DNA of 64,000 nt from Zarea fungicola (Eukaryota; Ascomycota; Sordariomycetes; Hypocreales; Cordycipitaceae), in contig FWCC01000265.1 of the NCBI GenBank assembly GCA_900169235.1, positions 124,001 through 188,000 of the forward strand, read 5' to 3'. Below, in pieces: positions 23,801 to 37,191 of this stretch; positions within the stretch are counted from its first letter, which is position 1; every line of letters begins with the position of its first letter. The notes beneath the pieces were generated by a model that was given only the letters and a program-made list of their open reading frames with translations, was not told the DNA's origin and ran no database searches. A program made the position numbers and the translations under genes.

Positions 23801-26245
23801 TGGCGTGCGTGGGAGCGGTGTTTTGTCCTCGGGCGCTGAGAGCGCGTCTCACACTGGCAAGAAGCTTTTTCATACCGATACCGGACATGGCACCGTGAAA
23901 GGGCTTGTCTTTGAACATGCGTCGGGATTGTGTCGTGAAAACGGTCGTCTGGCGATTCGCCATGCCGCCATAGTCCCCAGCAGAAGCATCGACGAATGCG
24001 TGACCAGGAGGTAACATATGGCCTCGAACTAGACTGCCCGCGGACGGTAGAATGGTAGGAAACTCGACGTCATTTGGCGGCCGCTCGGACAGGTGCTCTC
24101 TGAGGGAGTCACTGACACTGTTGCTGCGCTTGTGAGAATGAGCAGGGCGGACTCGCTTCCCAACCAGAGCACGAGGAGTAATAGCGACAGCGCCAGGCTG
24201 GGTTATTTTTGCAGTGGCAGGGACTGGGTGAGGATGTGGTGCCCATTGCTGGTAAGGCTGAGCTTCCATGCCTTTCAAGACCTTGCCTGGAAATGCGCAG
24301 GACAGCACATCCATGCTGTCGATACTAATATGTGCGGCGCCTTCCTGCGCGCGTGCCAGGTCCATGGCGATATTTTCTGGGGTCAGGGGCCGATCGCCAA
24401 AGACGATGAAGTCGCCAATCTTGGGAGTCTTGTTGGGGTCCGTAGAGAAGCCCACGTCGGTGCCGTGGTGCTTGAGGTGAGATGGAGAGAGTTGCGGTTG
24501 TTGCCCAACGGACTGCCAGTACGACGGGCTCAGTGTGGGATCTCGATGGCCGGCAATTCCCCCGGCCACGACTGTAGCTTCGACGCCAAGGGTATCGTCA
24601 AAATTTGGGCCATCCCAGTAGTGTGCGCAAACCCTGCGCCAGCACTTTTTCAGTTCGGCAATAACTCTGAGCTGCACGGTTCTAGTCTGGACGTTGTCGG
24701 AGAGATCGTCGACAACACCATTGAGCAAGTCGCAGAACTCTTTGCGGAGGTTGTAGTTGAAGAGAAAGTCGTCGGTGAAGTAGTTGAGAATCCAATGTCG
24801 CGTGGCGACAAAAGTACGGACGCGCACAATCATGCCAATTTCGTCTTGGCGAGCCAAAGCCCATCGCATTCTCGCAAAGAGCATGCGCAAAAGGTCGAGA
24901 GACTCGAGAAAGGAACGGTAGGTGAGAAAAAAGTCGGATATCAGTTCGTAGTCGAGAAAGCTGGGGGAGGTAATCTCGGCAACCAGTCGCGGCGGGGTGG
25001 CGGCCACTACGGAGCCTGTGGTAGAAGCATAGCGGACTATTCGGCGGTCGTCACATGCAGGGCGAAAGGTGAGGTCGGTAAACATTTCAGGTTCAATGAT
25101 GAGATGTGTGGAAAGATAGGTGGATCGTATGGCTCGGAGTCGGAGAGGTGAAGGCGGACGGTCTGGGTTTTCCAAGGCAGGCTGTACCAGAACATTGTCT
25201 GGAGACATGAAGACGCCAGCAGGTTTGTTCCAGTTAAACTCTGGAACGGCATGGTGGCTATGTGACACGGCATGTAGCATGGAAACTGTACTGGAACGCA
25301 CGTCTTCTGTCGGGGCGTATGACGAGCCGCGGATCAGGGCAGTGCCGCGAACCGTAAATCGAGGAGTGCCAATCCGCCAGTTTGGAATGTTGATGTTGAG
25401 GAGTGGTGAAGTCATAGCGAGGTCGTCCATTGTGCGCGGACGAGTGTCGTCGATGGAGGTTTTGGGAGGCGCAAAGGTGGTGGTAGTAGCATCGGCCGTC
25501 TTGGGCACGGCTACTTCGTGTATCGTGCTATCGGAGAGTGCACGGCGGTGGCTGCCGAGACGGCTTGCGGCACGAGAATCGGAGAGACTAGCCATGCTGG
25601 CAGCCATGGGAGAGTCGCGCGGTACGGCAGCCCCTTGTATGGGAGGCGCATTTGCAGGCTTGATGAGTATACGGTCCTGGTGGGCGTTGGATAGCGATCC
25701 CAAGGACTGAGGAGGGGTCGTGGGAAGATTGAATGAGGGCTGATTTTGTGACGTTGAATTGTTTCGACGCACCGAAGGTCTATAAGTCGGCAACGAGGCC
25801 GTTGGTTAGTCCCAACGTACAAGGTTTTGGAGGGTTGCCACATGGAAGCGCATTCCAGAGGGATTCCACTTCCCCGCCGGCGGGACGAAAGAAATGGACG
25901 GCCGGCAGAATAGAGCCAAACATACCTCAAATAGATGCGACCATGATTCCCCACATTGGAAACGGCAAACTGCCGTCCATCGCGGGCCGCCGAGGTGTTG
26001 TCCAAACTGGCATCCCACTTTTCCGACTCAGTCTCCCTGGTGCTGCGAGAGGTCGATCGTTCGAGGTGGTACTGGCGAGCCTCTGCAAGCGGGACGAGGG
26101 GCTTCTTGCCGACGGAGCCTTTTCGGACGACTCTATGAGGGGCATGTTTCGTAGAGGTGGTGGCGGCCGAAGAGGTCAGCGTGGGCAACTCGGACGCCCT
26201 TGGCGATGTCCTCTGGCGCGAGGACTTGGCGATGGAGTTGGCCAT
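20889..26245 (-). CDS. LTE1: Lte1-type Ras/Tem1-family guanine nucleotide exchange factor
   Basis: Exons 26245–25926 and 25779–20889 with a 146-base GTATGT...TATAG intron encode 1736 aa. The junction reads GRQFAVSNVGNHGRIYLR then PSVRRNN, a conserved pattern near the N-terminus of fungal Lte1 proteins. A RasGEF N domain lies at about 365–460 (LVAEITSPSFLDYELISDFFLTYRSF, then LRKEFCDLLN) and the catalytic CDC25-like RasGEF domain at about 1475–1727 (ALNEIDWKELIEMNWKN, RCIIKMIHIAAHCRRYRNFATL, GCIPFVGIYTHDLLYN). The roughly 1000 residues between are Ser/Pro-rich and low complexity, likely phosphorylated. In yeast Lte1 restrains the spindle-position checkpoint at mitotic exit, though its GEF activity toward Tem1 is disputed; in filamentous fungi the role is less clear. 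Start chosen as first ATG of the only compatible upstream exon. Confidence 0.92.
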
Positions 26246-29200
26246 GTCTGCGCCGCGGCTTTTTCGTGTGAGGGCCGGTCAGGAAACAGAAAAAATACAG
26301 CGGCTCCGCCGAGTGCCGAGCCTCGACGGTAGACCGTGTGTCGGAGTTTAGATCCTATCGTGTGATGGGAGACGAGCCAGGACGCAAAAACTGTGTGTTT
26401 GTCGGGGGGTCAGGTCAGGTTGGCTCGGCTAGGAAGCTATTGAGAGGAGTGCGCATTAGTGGTTTGTGGTGGAGGCGATTGCCGTGGCTAGGTAGCAGTA
26501 GAGCAGGTAATTCTCTCTGGACTCGGGGCAGTGGAATTCGGTTGGATAGAAAAGACGTCGTTTGTCAAGCGTTTGGTGATTAAAAAGTGAAGAGGACTGA
26601 GGGCAGGAAATGCTGGCGTCTGTGCGAGAGTAGGTCATACCTTTGGGGGGGGGGGGGCTTTGGAGTTACATACAAGGCAGTGTGCCGCCTGGCAAGGGTC
26701 TTGTAGTGAGGCTGGCTGGTTGTTAGACGAGGCGGGAGGGGAGCAGGTCCCTACAGGTACTTGCGTCACTGGCCAGTGAGATGATACTATGCGCAATATG
26801 CTAATATAATAAAAAACAAGCAGTGCTCTTGAAAGAAGAAAACGAGTTGCTGAATGGGCCAAAAGTGAAAATTGCACAGAGACAAAAGTACAAAGATCAA
26901 TGAGCGTGTTGTGACTTGACAAGAAAAATGGCGGGCTAATTAGAGTCGATGGACTGACTGACTTGACAGGCCTGTGATGGGGGGCGGGCATCTGCTGGAC
27001 GAGAGCCACAGACGAGCTTTGTCTATTGGGGCCTTGCTAGCGCGAGCGCAGTAGTTGGCATTTTAGTGGGCAACTACCAGTAACTAACAGGCACTAGGGC
27101 GACCGTGTGTTGGTTGATGGGGACGGACTACTCTGGTTGCAAGGGTAGAGGTTTACGGTGTGGGCAGATACAACGGGACGGACCATCTGTATGGGATGTT
27201 GTTCAGATGGGTTGACAGGCTACGTTTTTGGCCATTTCAACGGTGGCGTAAGGGCGCGGTTACGAGAACAAAAAAAGCATTGACCAGCCTGTTGTTACAA
27301 CTTGCCATGTACCGTGTATGGAGTACCAAGAAGGGTATATTACAAGGGTGAGGAGGCTGGAGCGAGAGGGGCATTCGAGGACAAGCAGACTCTTACTACT
27401 CCGTGCATACTGTAAGAGGGTAACAACGACATAAGGAAAGGCTACACTGTAGCGTGCTTTTTTATATTAGCACTGCCATGCGTTTTCCAGCTGATATAGA
27501 CTCGGACAGTCTTGGACATGAGAATCGTGAAGAAGATGGTGGGCAGTGAGGCATCATGGGAGCAGCCGTGGCTGGAGCAGGTGGCGGGTGGGTGCTGTGC
27601 CGCCTTTTTACTGGGCATCGCCGTTGGAAGCTGCAAGAAATCCAGTGGTCCCCTCCCTCGGTAAGTACCTTGGTACACTTGCAGCTGGGAGCTATCCGCT
27701 TCACATGTTCTTATTGGCTGAACGAAGAGTGCTCTATGAGCTTTAAAAAAAAACACAACACATGGCACGAAGAATAAACAAAACACAAGCTCAACCAAGG
27801 AGTAAAATACACGATATATTACGAGTAATTTTATTTCATCTGCCTTTACCAGTTAGAATAGGGGAGTGGGATGAACGAATAGGGTGCGAGACTTTTGCGT
27901 GGCCAAAGTTGCAAAAAGAAAGCAACGGCTACAAGGCGTGGGGCTTGAACACTGACCTCATATCGCCATCACTGCCTGAACAAGTACGCAATAGCGAAAC
28001 TACTAGTACTAGCATAATGTACACTCTACAACTACAAGTCGACAAGTACCCAGTTCTGTCTGTTAGCCACTCGCTACTAATTTCCACCCGTTTCCTTTTG
28101 CCTTCTTCATTCTTCCATTTCAGCCACCCGCCCAATCCACTGACAAAAGGGGCCAGAAATCTGCCAGAAACCCTGAATCTCTTTTCTGGCCCTCCATATC
28201 CATCATGTCATCATTTTCTCCCGTAGCGCCCCGATGGTTTGGCTCGAGTAAGATGTTTCCCACTTTTGCCTACACCCACCCACCTTGCCACCGTCCTCCC
28301 CCCCCGTCCCCAGCAAAGGTCTCGGTCGTTCCCTAGGCCCTAAAAGTTTAGTGAGATTTCTGTTTCGGACGCGGGTGGCGGGGCCGGAGGTGACCCAGGA
28401 CGATGGGATGATGGAAAATGGTTGGCTGATGGTTCAAGCGGGGTCCGCCGCCAGTAAAACGCCATGAAAATTTACAGCGCATGAAAAAAAAACTGCAAAA
28501 ACATGGCGGCGGCGGCACACAGACGTGAGTGACAGACAAGGGAAATAACGGCCCCCCCAATAACAGTCACTGTATTCTTTACAGCCACAAAGACTCTCTT
28601 TGTCTGTGCTTGCGTTCCTGTCATTCTTGTTTTTATCCAGTTCGCGTTTCATATATATATAATAAGTCACAGGCAAGAAAAAATATTTCATCAACTCAGC
28701 CACCAGAAATTGCATACCCCTGCCTTTTATCTTCAGCAACCTAGCCTAGTGTAGCCGACATTCCGAAATGAGCAAGATGGAACCGGGCAGGACAACATTA
28801 ACAAAAAAAGGCAAATAAAAAAAATAAAATAAAAAATAAAACCTGAAAAGGAAAGAAGGCAAAAAAGCAGAAAGAAATGACTACAGCTGAGTACCCTGCA
28901 TTTTTAGATTAATTACTGGAGCTCAAGAGATACTCATCAGCTTAGATGGTACCAAAATGCTCTGCTCGCTGACACGAATTGCTTTTTCCTCGCGATCGTC
29001 TCCCACCGTCTCGAGTTTGACAACAAAACTGACCGTTGCACATTACTCGCACCTGCATTCGTGTACGACTCATTTATTTTACACGACAGCTGTCTGTACA
29101 CAAACGTCTTTTTTCTTCCTTTTTTTCTTTAACCTTTCTTGTAATACATACACGCACGGCAACTCCCGTCACAGGTGGACTCTGACGCTTGCCGCGCTCT

Positions 29201-29457
29201 CTTCCCTGTCAAGTCAGCCCCATCCACAGGGCTGCCTGGCCACTCAGACGGCGCTCAATGCCTCTCTCATCATGAATCTTACTCCAGCCATTTTGTTTCT
29301 TTGCCCCTTCGCTTCTTACTGAACATTCTTCTTCCATTCTATTGGTGTATTGAAAAGTGCACTTGTAAAAACTTGGGAAAAAAAAATCAAACTTGAGTTT
29401 TATTCTTCTATTGCCATCTGGTACATGAAAGAGTCTTCTACAGGCCATCTAGTAGCT
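26246..29457. other. Long intergenic region upstream of LTE1
   Basis: About 3.2 kb between two minus-strand genes. The right end is the SEC18 3' UTR; the left part should be the LTE1 promoter and leader. It carries a 13-base G run, A- and T-rich tracts, and a C-rich stretch near 28275–28315. Open frames (for example 27762–28226) have no recognisable domain. No RNA gene could be folded convincingly. Confidence 0.55.
26645..26657. repeat. Poly(G) run of 13
   Basis: Uninterrupted G run on the plus strand (C run on the sense strand of LTE1), about 400 bases upstream of its start codon. A simple homopolymer; its exact length may be a sequencing uncertainty. Confidence 0.8.
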
Positions 29458-32031
29458 CTAAATCCTCAAGTTATCCATAGCTCCTGTTAGCAAATCCACA
29501 AGCGTCTCGGAGACATCTTCCTCCCCTGCCCTGGCCTCAGTAATGCAGTCAAGGACCGTCTTAATGCCCAAGCCCCAGCGATTCTCGCCAAGCCGCTCCT
29601 GCAGCATAGATAGAATTCGGTTAATATCACCGCCATTAATTGATCCCGAAGATTGCAAAATGACTCCTAGTTCGCGCAACGACGAGACAGCCGGGATGTA
29701 AACCTGCTTCTCAAAATCCTGATTAATCTCTAGCATGTTGAGCATCTCTGGCCGAGATGTGGTGATTAAAACAAGTAAACGATGGCCCTGGAATTTTGTT
29801 TTGATTAGTTTCACTTTCAACCTTCATAAACAAAGAGTAAAACATACCTTGGGCGGCTTCGACACAATCAGCGTCGTCAGTGCCTCGAGCATCACACTAG
29901 AGAAGCGCGGACCGTTCGCGATCCAACCAATAAGACGCTCAAAATCATCCAGAATCAGAATACTAGACGGTGACTTGTATGCGTCTGCAAAAGCCCTGTG
30001 TACGTAGTCCTTCTTGGCAAAGTCGTCCCGGTAGCCCACCAGGTCCTTTGGTGTCACCATCTTTACAAACGGGAAATCAGATTGGATGGCAATGTGAGCG
30101 GCGAGCGCCGTCTTGCCAGACCCACGCGGACCGTGAAACAACACAGACGTGTGCAACTTGTTAGGGGCCTGCTTGATCATGGCGACAACTCGCATCATCT
30201 GCTGGATCGTGCCTTCAATATGGTCTCCATAAGGAATTATGCCTAGTGGCTTGGCTTCCTGAAGTTCAGACTCTGAGACACCATACGCGGGACGGACCTC
30301 TGTTAGGGCATTCATGAAATCCGCGCGGCTGACCTTCATCTCAGCGACATTCTTCTTGACCGCAGCTACCTGGCCAGCCTCGGAATGGCGAGAAAAGGCA
30401 AAGGACGCAGCAGCCTTGGCGAGACCACTCAGTTCGGCACCAGAAAAGTTCTTGGTCAAGCTGGCCAACTCCTCTAGATTCACATCAGAGTTCAAGACGT
30501 CGTTTTCCTTCATCTTTGCCGTGTGAATCTTTAGAATTTCCAGACGTCCCTCCTCATCAGGAAGAGAAATCTCCACGTGCACCTCCAGACGGCCAGGACG
30601 CAACAGAGCATCGTCAATCATGTCCTTTCTGTTGGTCATTCCGATCAACAGAATATTGTTCAACTGGTCAACACCATCCAGCTTTGATAGCAGCTGGTTG
30701 ACAACACTGTCACCGACACCAGTACCACCGCCGGCGCCAGAGCCACGCTGCTTGCAGACAGCGTCTAGCTCGTCGAAAATGATAATGTGTAGACTGGACT
30801 CATCGCCCTTCTCCTTGTACTCCTTCTCGGCGTCGGCAAACAGCTTGCGGATATTCTCTTCCGACTGACCAACATACTTGTTCAGCACCTCGGGACCGTT
30901 GATGACCTTGGGCGGTCTGGCATTCAACATCTCACCAATCTTTCGAGCCATGAGCGTCTTACCAGTACCGGGAGGTCCGTACAACAGCATACCCTTGACG
31001 TGGGGAATGCCCATCTTGGCAACCAGGCCCGGGGGGAAGATGCGAGATGCAAAGGCACGACGGAAAATCGTGGAAAACTCGTCGCCCAGACCACCAATAC
31101 CCATGTCTTCAAACTTGAAATTCGGCGCCAGAATGGCGTTGGAGTTGGGCTTGTTCATCGACGGCTTGAGGTTAAAGTCGCCTTTACCGTCGCGCTGGAA
31201 GAGCACGCGAGTCTGGTTCGTCAGGATACCGCGGGCATGCGCGGCGCTGTTCCTTTGCGCGTCGTCCTCGCCGCTCATGGAGAGATCGACAAGCCCAACC
31301 GACTTGACCGTGATTCTGAGCGGAATGTTGCGCACGTCCATGAGGACTGGCTGGCCCGGCGCCAGCACCTGGTTCTGATATGTCTCGACAAACACCTTGG
31401 CGAGCTCGTCCTCGTCATACGGCACATCTGTCTTTCTGTTTGGTGACGCAAAGCCGATTTCGAGGTCAAGCGTTCCGAGGTATGCCCTACCACCAGCCTG
31501 GAACGGGTCGTACACTTCGCCGGTGAACTGGTCCCGCATTGTTATGCCGGACCAGCTACGCTGGGGGTCGGACAGGCTGATGCATCCGGGTGGGAAGCCG
31601 GGCACGGGCTTGACGGTCACCACGTACTCGCCCACGGGATCCCCACCACGAATTAGGATATACAAGTCGGAGCCGTCGCGGGTAGGAGGAAAGTCTTCGG
31701 GTGCAACGGCGCATCTGGGAATGTTAGCTAAGAACAAGATTTTGCTGGATATTGTGCGTAGTTACAAATTGCCGTAGATCAGTCTGCTCTGCAGAGACTT
31801 GTCTGCGACCTTCTCAACTTGAAGCTGTACCCTACGACCACCACCGGGCCGGCCAGCGGCAGGGTTCTCGCCATATCGTTGTTGTGTGTTATTCGGAGGC
31901 CGTTGAGCAGCACGGGGGTCACCGTAAGGAACGCCGCCGCCGCCGCCGTATCCTTGGCCAGGAGGCGGTGGCCGAGGACTACCGCCAAAGAGACCACGGC
32001 CAGGCCCGCCAGGAGGGGGGGCTCGGGACAT
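29458..32031 (-). CDS. SEC18: Sec18/NSF vesicular-fusion AAA ATPase
   Basis: Three exons, 32031–31766, 31714–29848 and 29787–29458, introns 51 and 60 bases, give 820 aa. Junctions read LIYGNLCAVAPEDF and SKPPKGHRLLVLITTSR. A Gly/Pro-rich N-terminal extension (about 1–65) precedes the N domain that binds alpha-SNAP (about 70–260). D1 AAA domain: Walker A LLYGPPGTGKTLMARK, Walker B HIIIFDELDAVC, and second region of homology MTNRKDMIDDALLRPGRLEVH. D2: FHGPRGSGKTALAAH and SILILDDFERL. It disassembles SNARE complexes with alpha-SNAP after membrane fusion at all secretory and endosomal steps, as a hexamer in the cytosol. All catalytic elements of D1 are intact and length is family-typical. Confidence 0.96.
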
Positions 32032-32855
32032 GACAGCGGGTATCTGTTTCGAGAATATTTAAGTGGCAAAAGCTTTGCACTCGTTTTTTCAGGTAGACAA
32101 TGGAAAATTGAAATTATTAAAGCAGCGAAAGAGACAATAATGGTGTATTTGATAGGAGAGGCATGCGGTGACGTTTCTTGGATGATCTGTCAAGAGCTTT
32201 TAGCTGGTCGCGGGGCGTTGCCCCACTATTTGGGCAGTGCTGGTGTGTCACCATGTTTCGCCTCTCATGAAGGAGCACGTTTCTGATGCTATAGTTTGCG
32301 GATTTTGCTAGTTTCCTGAACTATAGTGATTTCTATTTTGGCAGGTTTCTAAATCGGTTCTTTTTCATTCTATGCCGCTTCATTATGTCTCTCGACCCAC
32401 TCAACAGTTTGCTGTCTACATGCCGCAAAGAGCCTGCAAACTTTGATGATGCGTCATAATGGAATTGTGCAAAGAGTTAGAATTTCCAAATAACGTTAAT
32501 ATAATTTCGAGAAATTGGGGCAACAGCGCTATAGACTCGCGTGCATTTGTTTCATGTAGAAGTATATGTATGAAGAAGAACCTAAATGGCATGACTCGTC
32601 CAAGCCAGGCAGCAATTCAACAGGCAACCAAACCGTCAACAAGTCAACGTCATAACAGCATTTACATGATTAGTGGCTACTGAAAAAGAAAAGACTAGAG
32701 GTAAAATTTCGAAAACTCAATTGCTAAGGCATCTTCTTTCTTTTTGAATAATAGGCTATTTTCCTCAGTGTCGTCCTCTACCCCAGCAGACTCAATGCAT
32801 TTCGATGGGTGGGTGTCTGAAGAGACAATAGCCGGGTATTTTTCTGTCTTCAAGT
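32032..32855. other. Intergenic, no gene seen
   Basis: AT-rich 824 bases: the SEC18 promoter on the left and the 3' UTR of the copy A ABC transporter on the right. This marks the junction from core genes to the accessory block. A 74-codon frame at 32459–32683 has no resemblance to anything I know. Confidence 0.55.
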
Positions 32856-35800
32856 TCAGGAAAAATCTTCAGCTTGCTGGATTAATCCGTTTGACATGTG
32901 AAGAGTAATGTTCGAGTCCATAATTGACTCTTGCCGTCGCGAAACCACAATGATTGTACAACCCTGGAAGTACTCCCGCATCACTTCCCTCAAAACTTGG
33001 TCGCGCCACGGGTCATTCCTGTTTGACGACTCGTCTACTAGGAGCAGATTGCTGCCTGTCAAGCGACGACGTAAAATGGCACGCGCTATTTCTAGCAACT
33101 GTTTCTCTCCGTAGGAATAGTCGACATCGTCGAGCAATGCGTCTAGGCCCCCTTTAGCCTCTGCGTGGTCCCATATACGCAGGCGGACAAGAGTCTCGCG
33201 GGCGATTTGATCATCGGCGCTCATATCTACCGCTGATTTCTCAGGCAAAATCCCATATTCCCATGACGTATTAAAAGGTAGTAAGTTATCTCGAATTGTA
33301 CCATCGAGCTCGGCGACGTCCTGAGTAATGGTGATAATCCGGGAAGTAAGTTGGTCACTAGACAGCGTGGCAATATCCACATCATCAATGATAATAGAGC
33401 CCTCATAGTCAAGAAAACCCAGCAGGGTCAGTAGCAATGAAGACTTGCCACTGCCTGGCGGCCCTGTGACGCCAATCTTTTGTCCCTGATTAATCGAAAG
33501 TGATATATTCCTAATAACAGGTGCTACTGGCAATTCGTTGTCCGTTCTATAGCGCGCGAAGACACTGCTGAGCTCAACTTTGCCTTCAGATGGCCATTCT
33601 AAAGGTAAATGAATAAGCTCTCCACCAGAATCCGTAGAGGCAGACTCAAGAAAGGTCCAGAGTCTTGAAAGTGACCCAGCTCTAACATCAAGAACCGTCC
33701 AGCATTCTGTTGTCCGGAAGACGCAGGGGCGGACAAGTATGATTTTACTGAATGCAAGGCCAATCAGGTTGGGAGAGTATGCATCCTTCGTGGAAAATGA
33801 AAGCCATAGGACAGCAATAGCCATCGATCCTGTAAGGAGGTCGAGTACAAGGCACAGAAACTGGGGCGCGCTAAGCAAGAGGCTCAGGGAGCTTTGTGCC
33901 TCATCAAGCATTTGTAGACCGCGAGCCAAATGATACTGTTGGCGAGACTGGCCTCGAATGCAAATAAGATCGGTGGAAACTTCCGCCAGAGTCGTGAGTA
34001 CGGATTCCCAAGCTTGAGTGTGCATGAGCCCAAGCAGTTGTTGGGCTTGAGAATGACAACTCTGTATAGGGTACAGCGCGGTAAGAAACAAGACAACGGC
34101 ACCCGTCATAACCCGAACTCCAGATCCGTAGAAAATGATAAGTATCGCTACAAAAACCGTAGTTCCGCAGTAGACAACAGAGTAAACAACAGGTGGCATG
34201 TGCTTGCTTAGCATGTCCATATCGTAGCTGTACAGATTTAAGATTGAGTCTCGGTCAGCGTTGTTGGGAATGGCGATCTTTGAGCGTAAAATGTAGTTTG
34301 TGATTTTGTAATGTACACCAGTAACAGCTCGTGGCATTAGCTGCCAATATAAGGAAATCAAACAAAGTGAAGTCAGTAGACCTGTGGAAGTCGATATTAA
34401 AGCGTAGCCAATCAGGAAGTGCCTGTCAGTAGGGGTCGGCCCAAGCCACGATGCCATGTAGCTTGGAGGTATAACCTCTGAAACAGACATGAGGAAAACC
34501 AGCAAAAGCCACGGAATCACTCTACGGAGCCCTATTGCATGAAACCATGACATGAGTAGCTTCCTGTCCGCTCTGTAGGGTACCTGGGCCACAGGCTGAA
34601 TGCCCACGGACGGGATTCCCAGGTTTGGAGATGTATGAATACCTGTGTCTTCAAGTAGGCTTGTAATCTCAACGCGAAGCTCACTGCTTGTTTCGTTGGG
34701 CTCACAGAAAACAGAACCATTGCCATCCAACAGAATTAGGTGATCCGCGATATCTAGGCATTCAGGCATATAGCTTGACAGTATGACTGTGCGTTTTAGC
34801 TCGCGGAGAAGCCCCCCTGTACCGCAAAGACTTAGTAGAAGATCAACAGCAGTTTGGCGATTTAAACTGCAAAAGACATCATCAAACAGTAACAGTTTTG
34901 ACCGAGAATACACGGCTCTAGCAATACCAATTTTCTGAAGTAATTCAGCGCTCAGTCCAGTGCCATTATTGGGAATAATGTGGTCTTCGCCCAGTTCGTC
35001 GATATCCGCCCGTAATCTGCACCGTTCAATAACACTGTCAAACCATCCAGAATCGTAATCGTATGCACCAACAATGGAGCGGCGGAGCGTCACAGTAGGC
35101 AGGCATGTAAGTTGGCCGCAAAACGCAATTGATATCTCGCCAATGAAGATAGAGCCATGGAGGATTTCGCTCTCGCCCAGCATACCCTGAAGTAGAGTTG
35201 TCTTACCGGAACCTGCAGGCCCAAACATTGCCAGAATGGTGTCATTTGTAACCGAGAAGTCTACACCTTCAAGTATGGCCGAACATTTGCCACGTGGAGC
35301 AATTGCAGCATTCGCAAAGGACAGCACATATCCAGTATCGGGCGACGATGGTTGCACCTGTTCTGCAGACGCAGGTGGCACACAATAAAGGCTTGTGTCG
35401 GGGCCGAGTTCATTGGAATTTGGATGAGAAACAAACAGCTGCCGAGGATCCTCATGTTCATGTTGCTCTAGGAACGCTTGAACCCTTTCAAAGTACCCCA
35501 GCATAGACATGGCTTCTGGGTAGGACTTAACAATGTCTGCAATATTCTCTTGAACGCATGAGACAATACCCAACACAGGATATACATCCCTGGGAGCTAT
35601 TGTGTTACCAAAAGAGTCAGACAAGACCCCAGCTGCGATAACAATGACAGATGTCAGGAGATCCACCATGACAGCCAAACCGAGTGAGAATGCCTGAAGA
35701 TAGCGAAATCGTTGCAAAGATTTCAATTCGACTACCTGAAGATGTTGTAGATAAACCGAGATTTTGGGCGATAGGCCGAGAATTCTGATGGCAGAAAGCT

Positions 35801-37191
35801 GAGAAAGAGCTCGCAGGGTCTTGGACAGTTTGGTTTCAATATTCTTATCATAATGATGCTTGACAGGTGTTATATATCTGTCAAATGTAGCACCTGCCAC
35901 AGTTGAAAAAACAACGGGAATGAAAATAATAAAAGAATATTGCTTGATAAATGTTGCCAGGCAAAACATCGCCGCACCAGCTTCAAGTATTGTACAAGGG
36001 ATAGCAACGCAGGTTGAGATTTGAAAAGTTTCCAGAAATTTCACAAGAGCCAAAACTTCTTGTTTTTTTGCTCCAGATAACTCCAACCGGTATGATTTGA
36101 TGAGAAGCTGTGATGCTAACCCGCCCCTAATTTGAATGTTGAACTCATTGTCCAGCTGCGTAGAAAATGCTCGAAATGTTGCTGCGCCACCAAAACTTAG
36201 GATGACAAGCCCTATTTGAGCATACTGGCTCAAATGATTGGTCTCCATCTTATCAGAGGAACCAATTATAGAACGCATCACAAAGGGTTGCGCAAGATTG
36301 AGAGCTGTGAGGCATAATCGAGAAATAAAAAGAACGATTATCATGCCTTTCCAGGCTCCACAGCAAGCTATGAACAAAGCATGCTTGCCTCTTCGCTTGT
36401 TGGTTGACCAGCTGTCGGATAGTTTAGAGGAAAGGTACTCTGAGGAGAGCCTCGTGCCACGAATAGCTGAGTGTTCGAATCTTGGCGTGCGTCCAGTCCA
36501 AATCCGCCCGATGAGGCGCAAGAAAAACACGAAATTTCTTTTCAAGTTGCCCATAGCATCTTCAACAGCATGATACATGTCGGTAGCAATAGCAGACTTG
36601 GGCAATTCCTCGAAACCAACGAGAGCGAGCCGGGTGGTAGCGGCAATCGCTGCCACAGTACCCGCATTAGGTACTCCCGTCCGGTAGAGAAACCGGCATC
36701 TCGTGGCGTCATGAAGGATTCCAAAACCGATAAAAAAACCCAGCAACGGAGCTCTAGTGGTATATCTCTGCTCGGAATAAACAGCAGCGCCCGTGACCAA
36801 GACGTTGGCCAAGTTTACCGACACCGTTGCATAGGAAGTCTCGCCACCGCTTTCAGAAAAAAATGGTAAGAGAGAGCCTATCAACTCCAGAATACAGAGA
36901 AGTATAGCCAAGCCCTAGGAGTGCTGTGTAAGTTTCTGCGTGGAACATATTGATGGGAGGAGAGGCTGCAGAATGGCTGCCTCCTGTTAACAGCCATTCA
37001 CTTACCAGTTTGATCGTTATCAGTCTGCCCTGGCAGACATGAGAGCCTGCCTGGCGGCGAAATAGTAATATGACAGATGAAAAAAACACTAATGATCCAA
37101 GCGGGAGAACTTCAAGGATAATCTGTTCAGCTGTCAGGACAGAGAGAGGAGAGGCAGGAGGCCAGAAGCGATTGCATTTGGCATAGGACAT
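32856..37191 (-). CDS. ABCC-type transporter, copy A, with degenerate nucleotide-binding domains
   Basis: Exons 37191–37006 and 36914–32856, separated by a 91-base GTAAGT...CCTAG intron, give 1414 aa. The upstream exon (MSYAKCNRFWPP...) supplies the N-terminal membrane segment; the large frame alone would begin at a TTG. Layout is the fungal ABCC/MRP plan: N-terminal membrane domain, TMD1 about 150–440, NBD1 about 590–800, TMD2 about 830–1110, NBD2 about 1180–1400. Walker A motifs are intact (FGPAGSGKTTLL, TGPPGSGKSSLL). Other ATPase motifs are altered: NBD1 signature is LSAEL instead of LSGGQ, D-loops read SLNRQ and SNRND, and both H-loop histidines are replaced (Tyr777, Arg1388). The paralogue at 47143–51553 keeps them. 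The frame is uninterrupted, so it is probably expressed. It is divergent from a DUF4246 gene. Substrate unknown. Confidence 0.88.

Noticed and set aside
24093..25151. 352-codon plus-strand frame within the RasGEF gene
   Set aside because: Antisense to the RasGEF N region; no recognisable protein features.
27925..27965. tRNA T-arm-like string (GTTCAAGCC on the minus strand)
   Set aside because: The flanking bases do not pair as a T stem and no D arm or acceptor stem is present.
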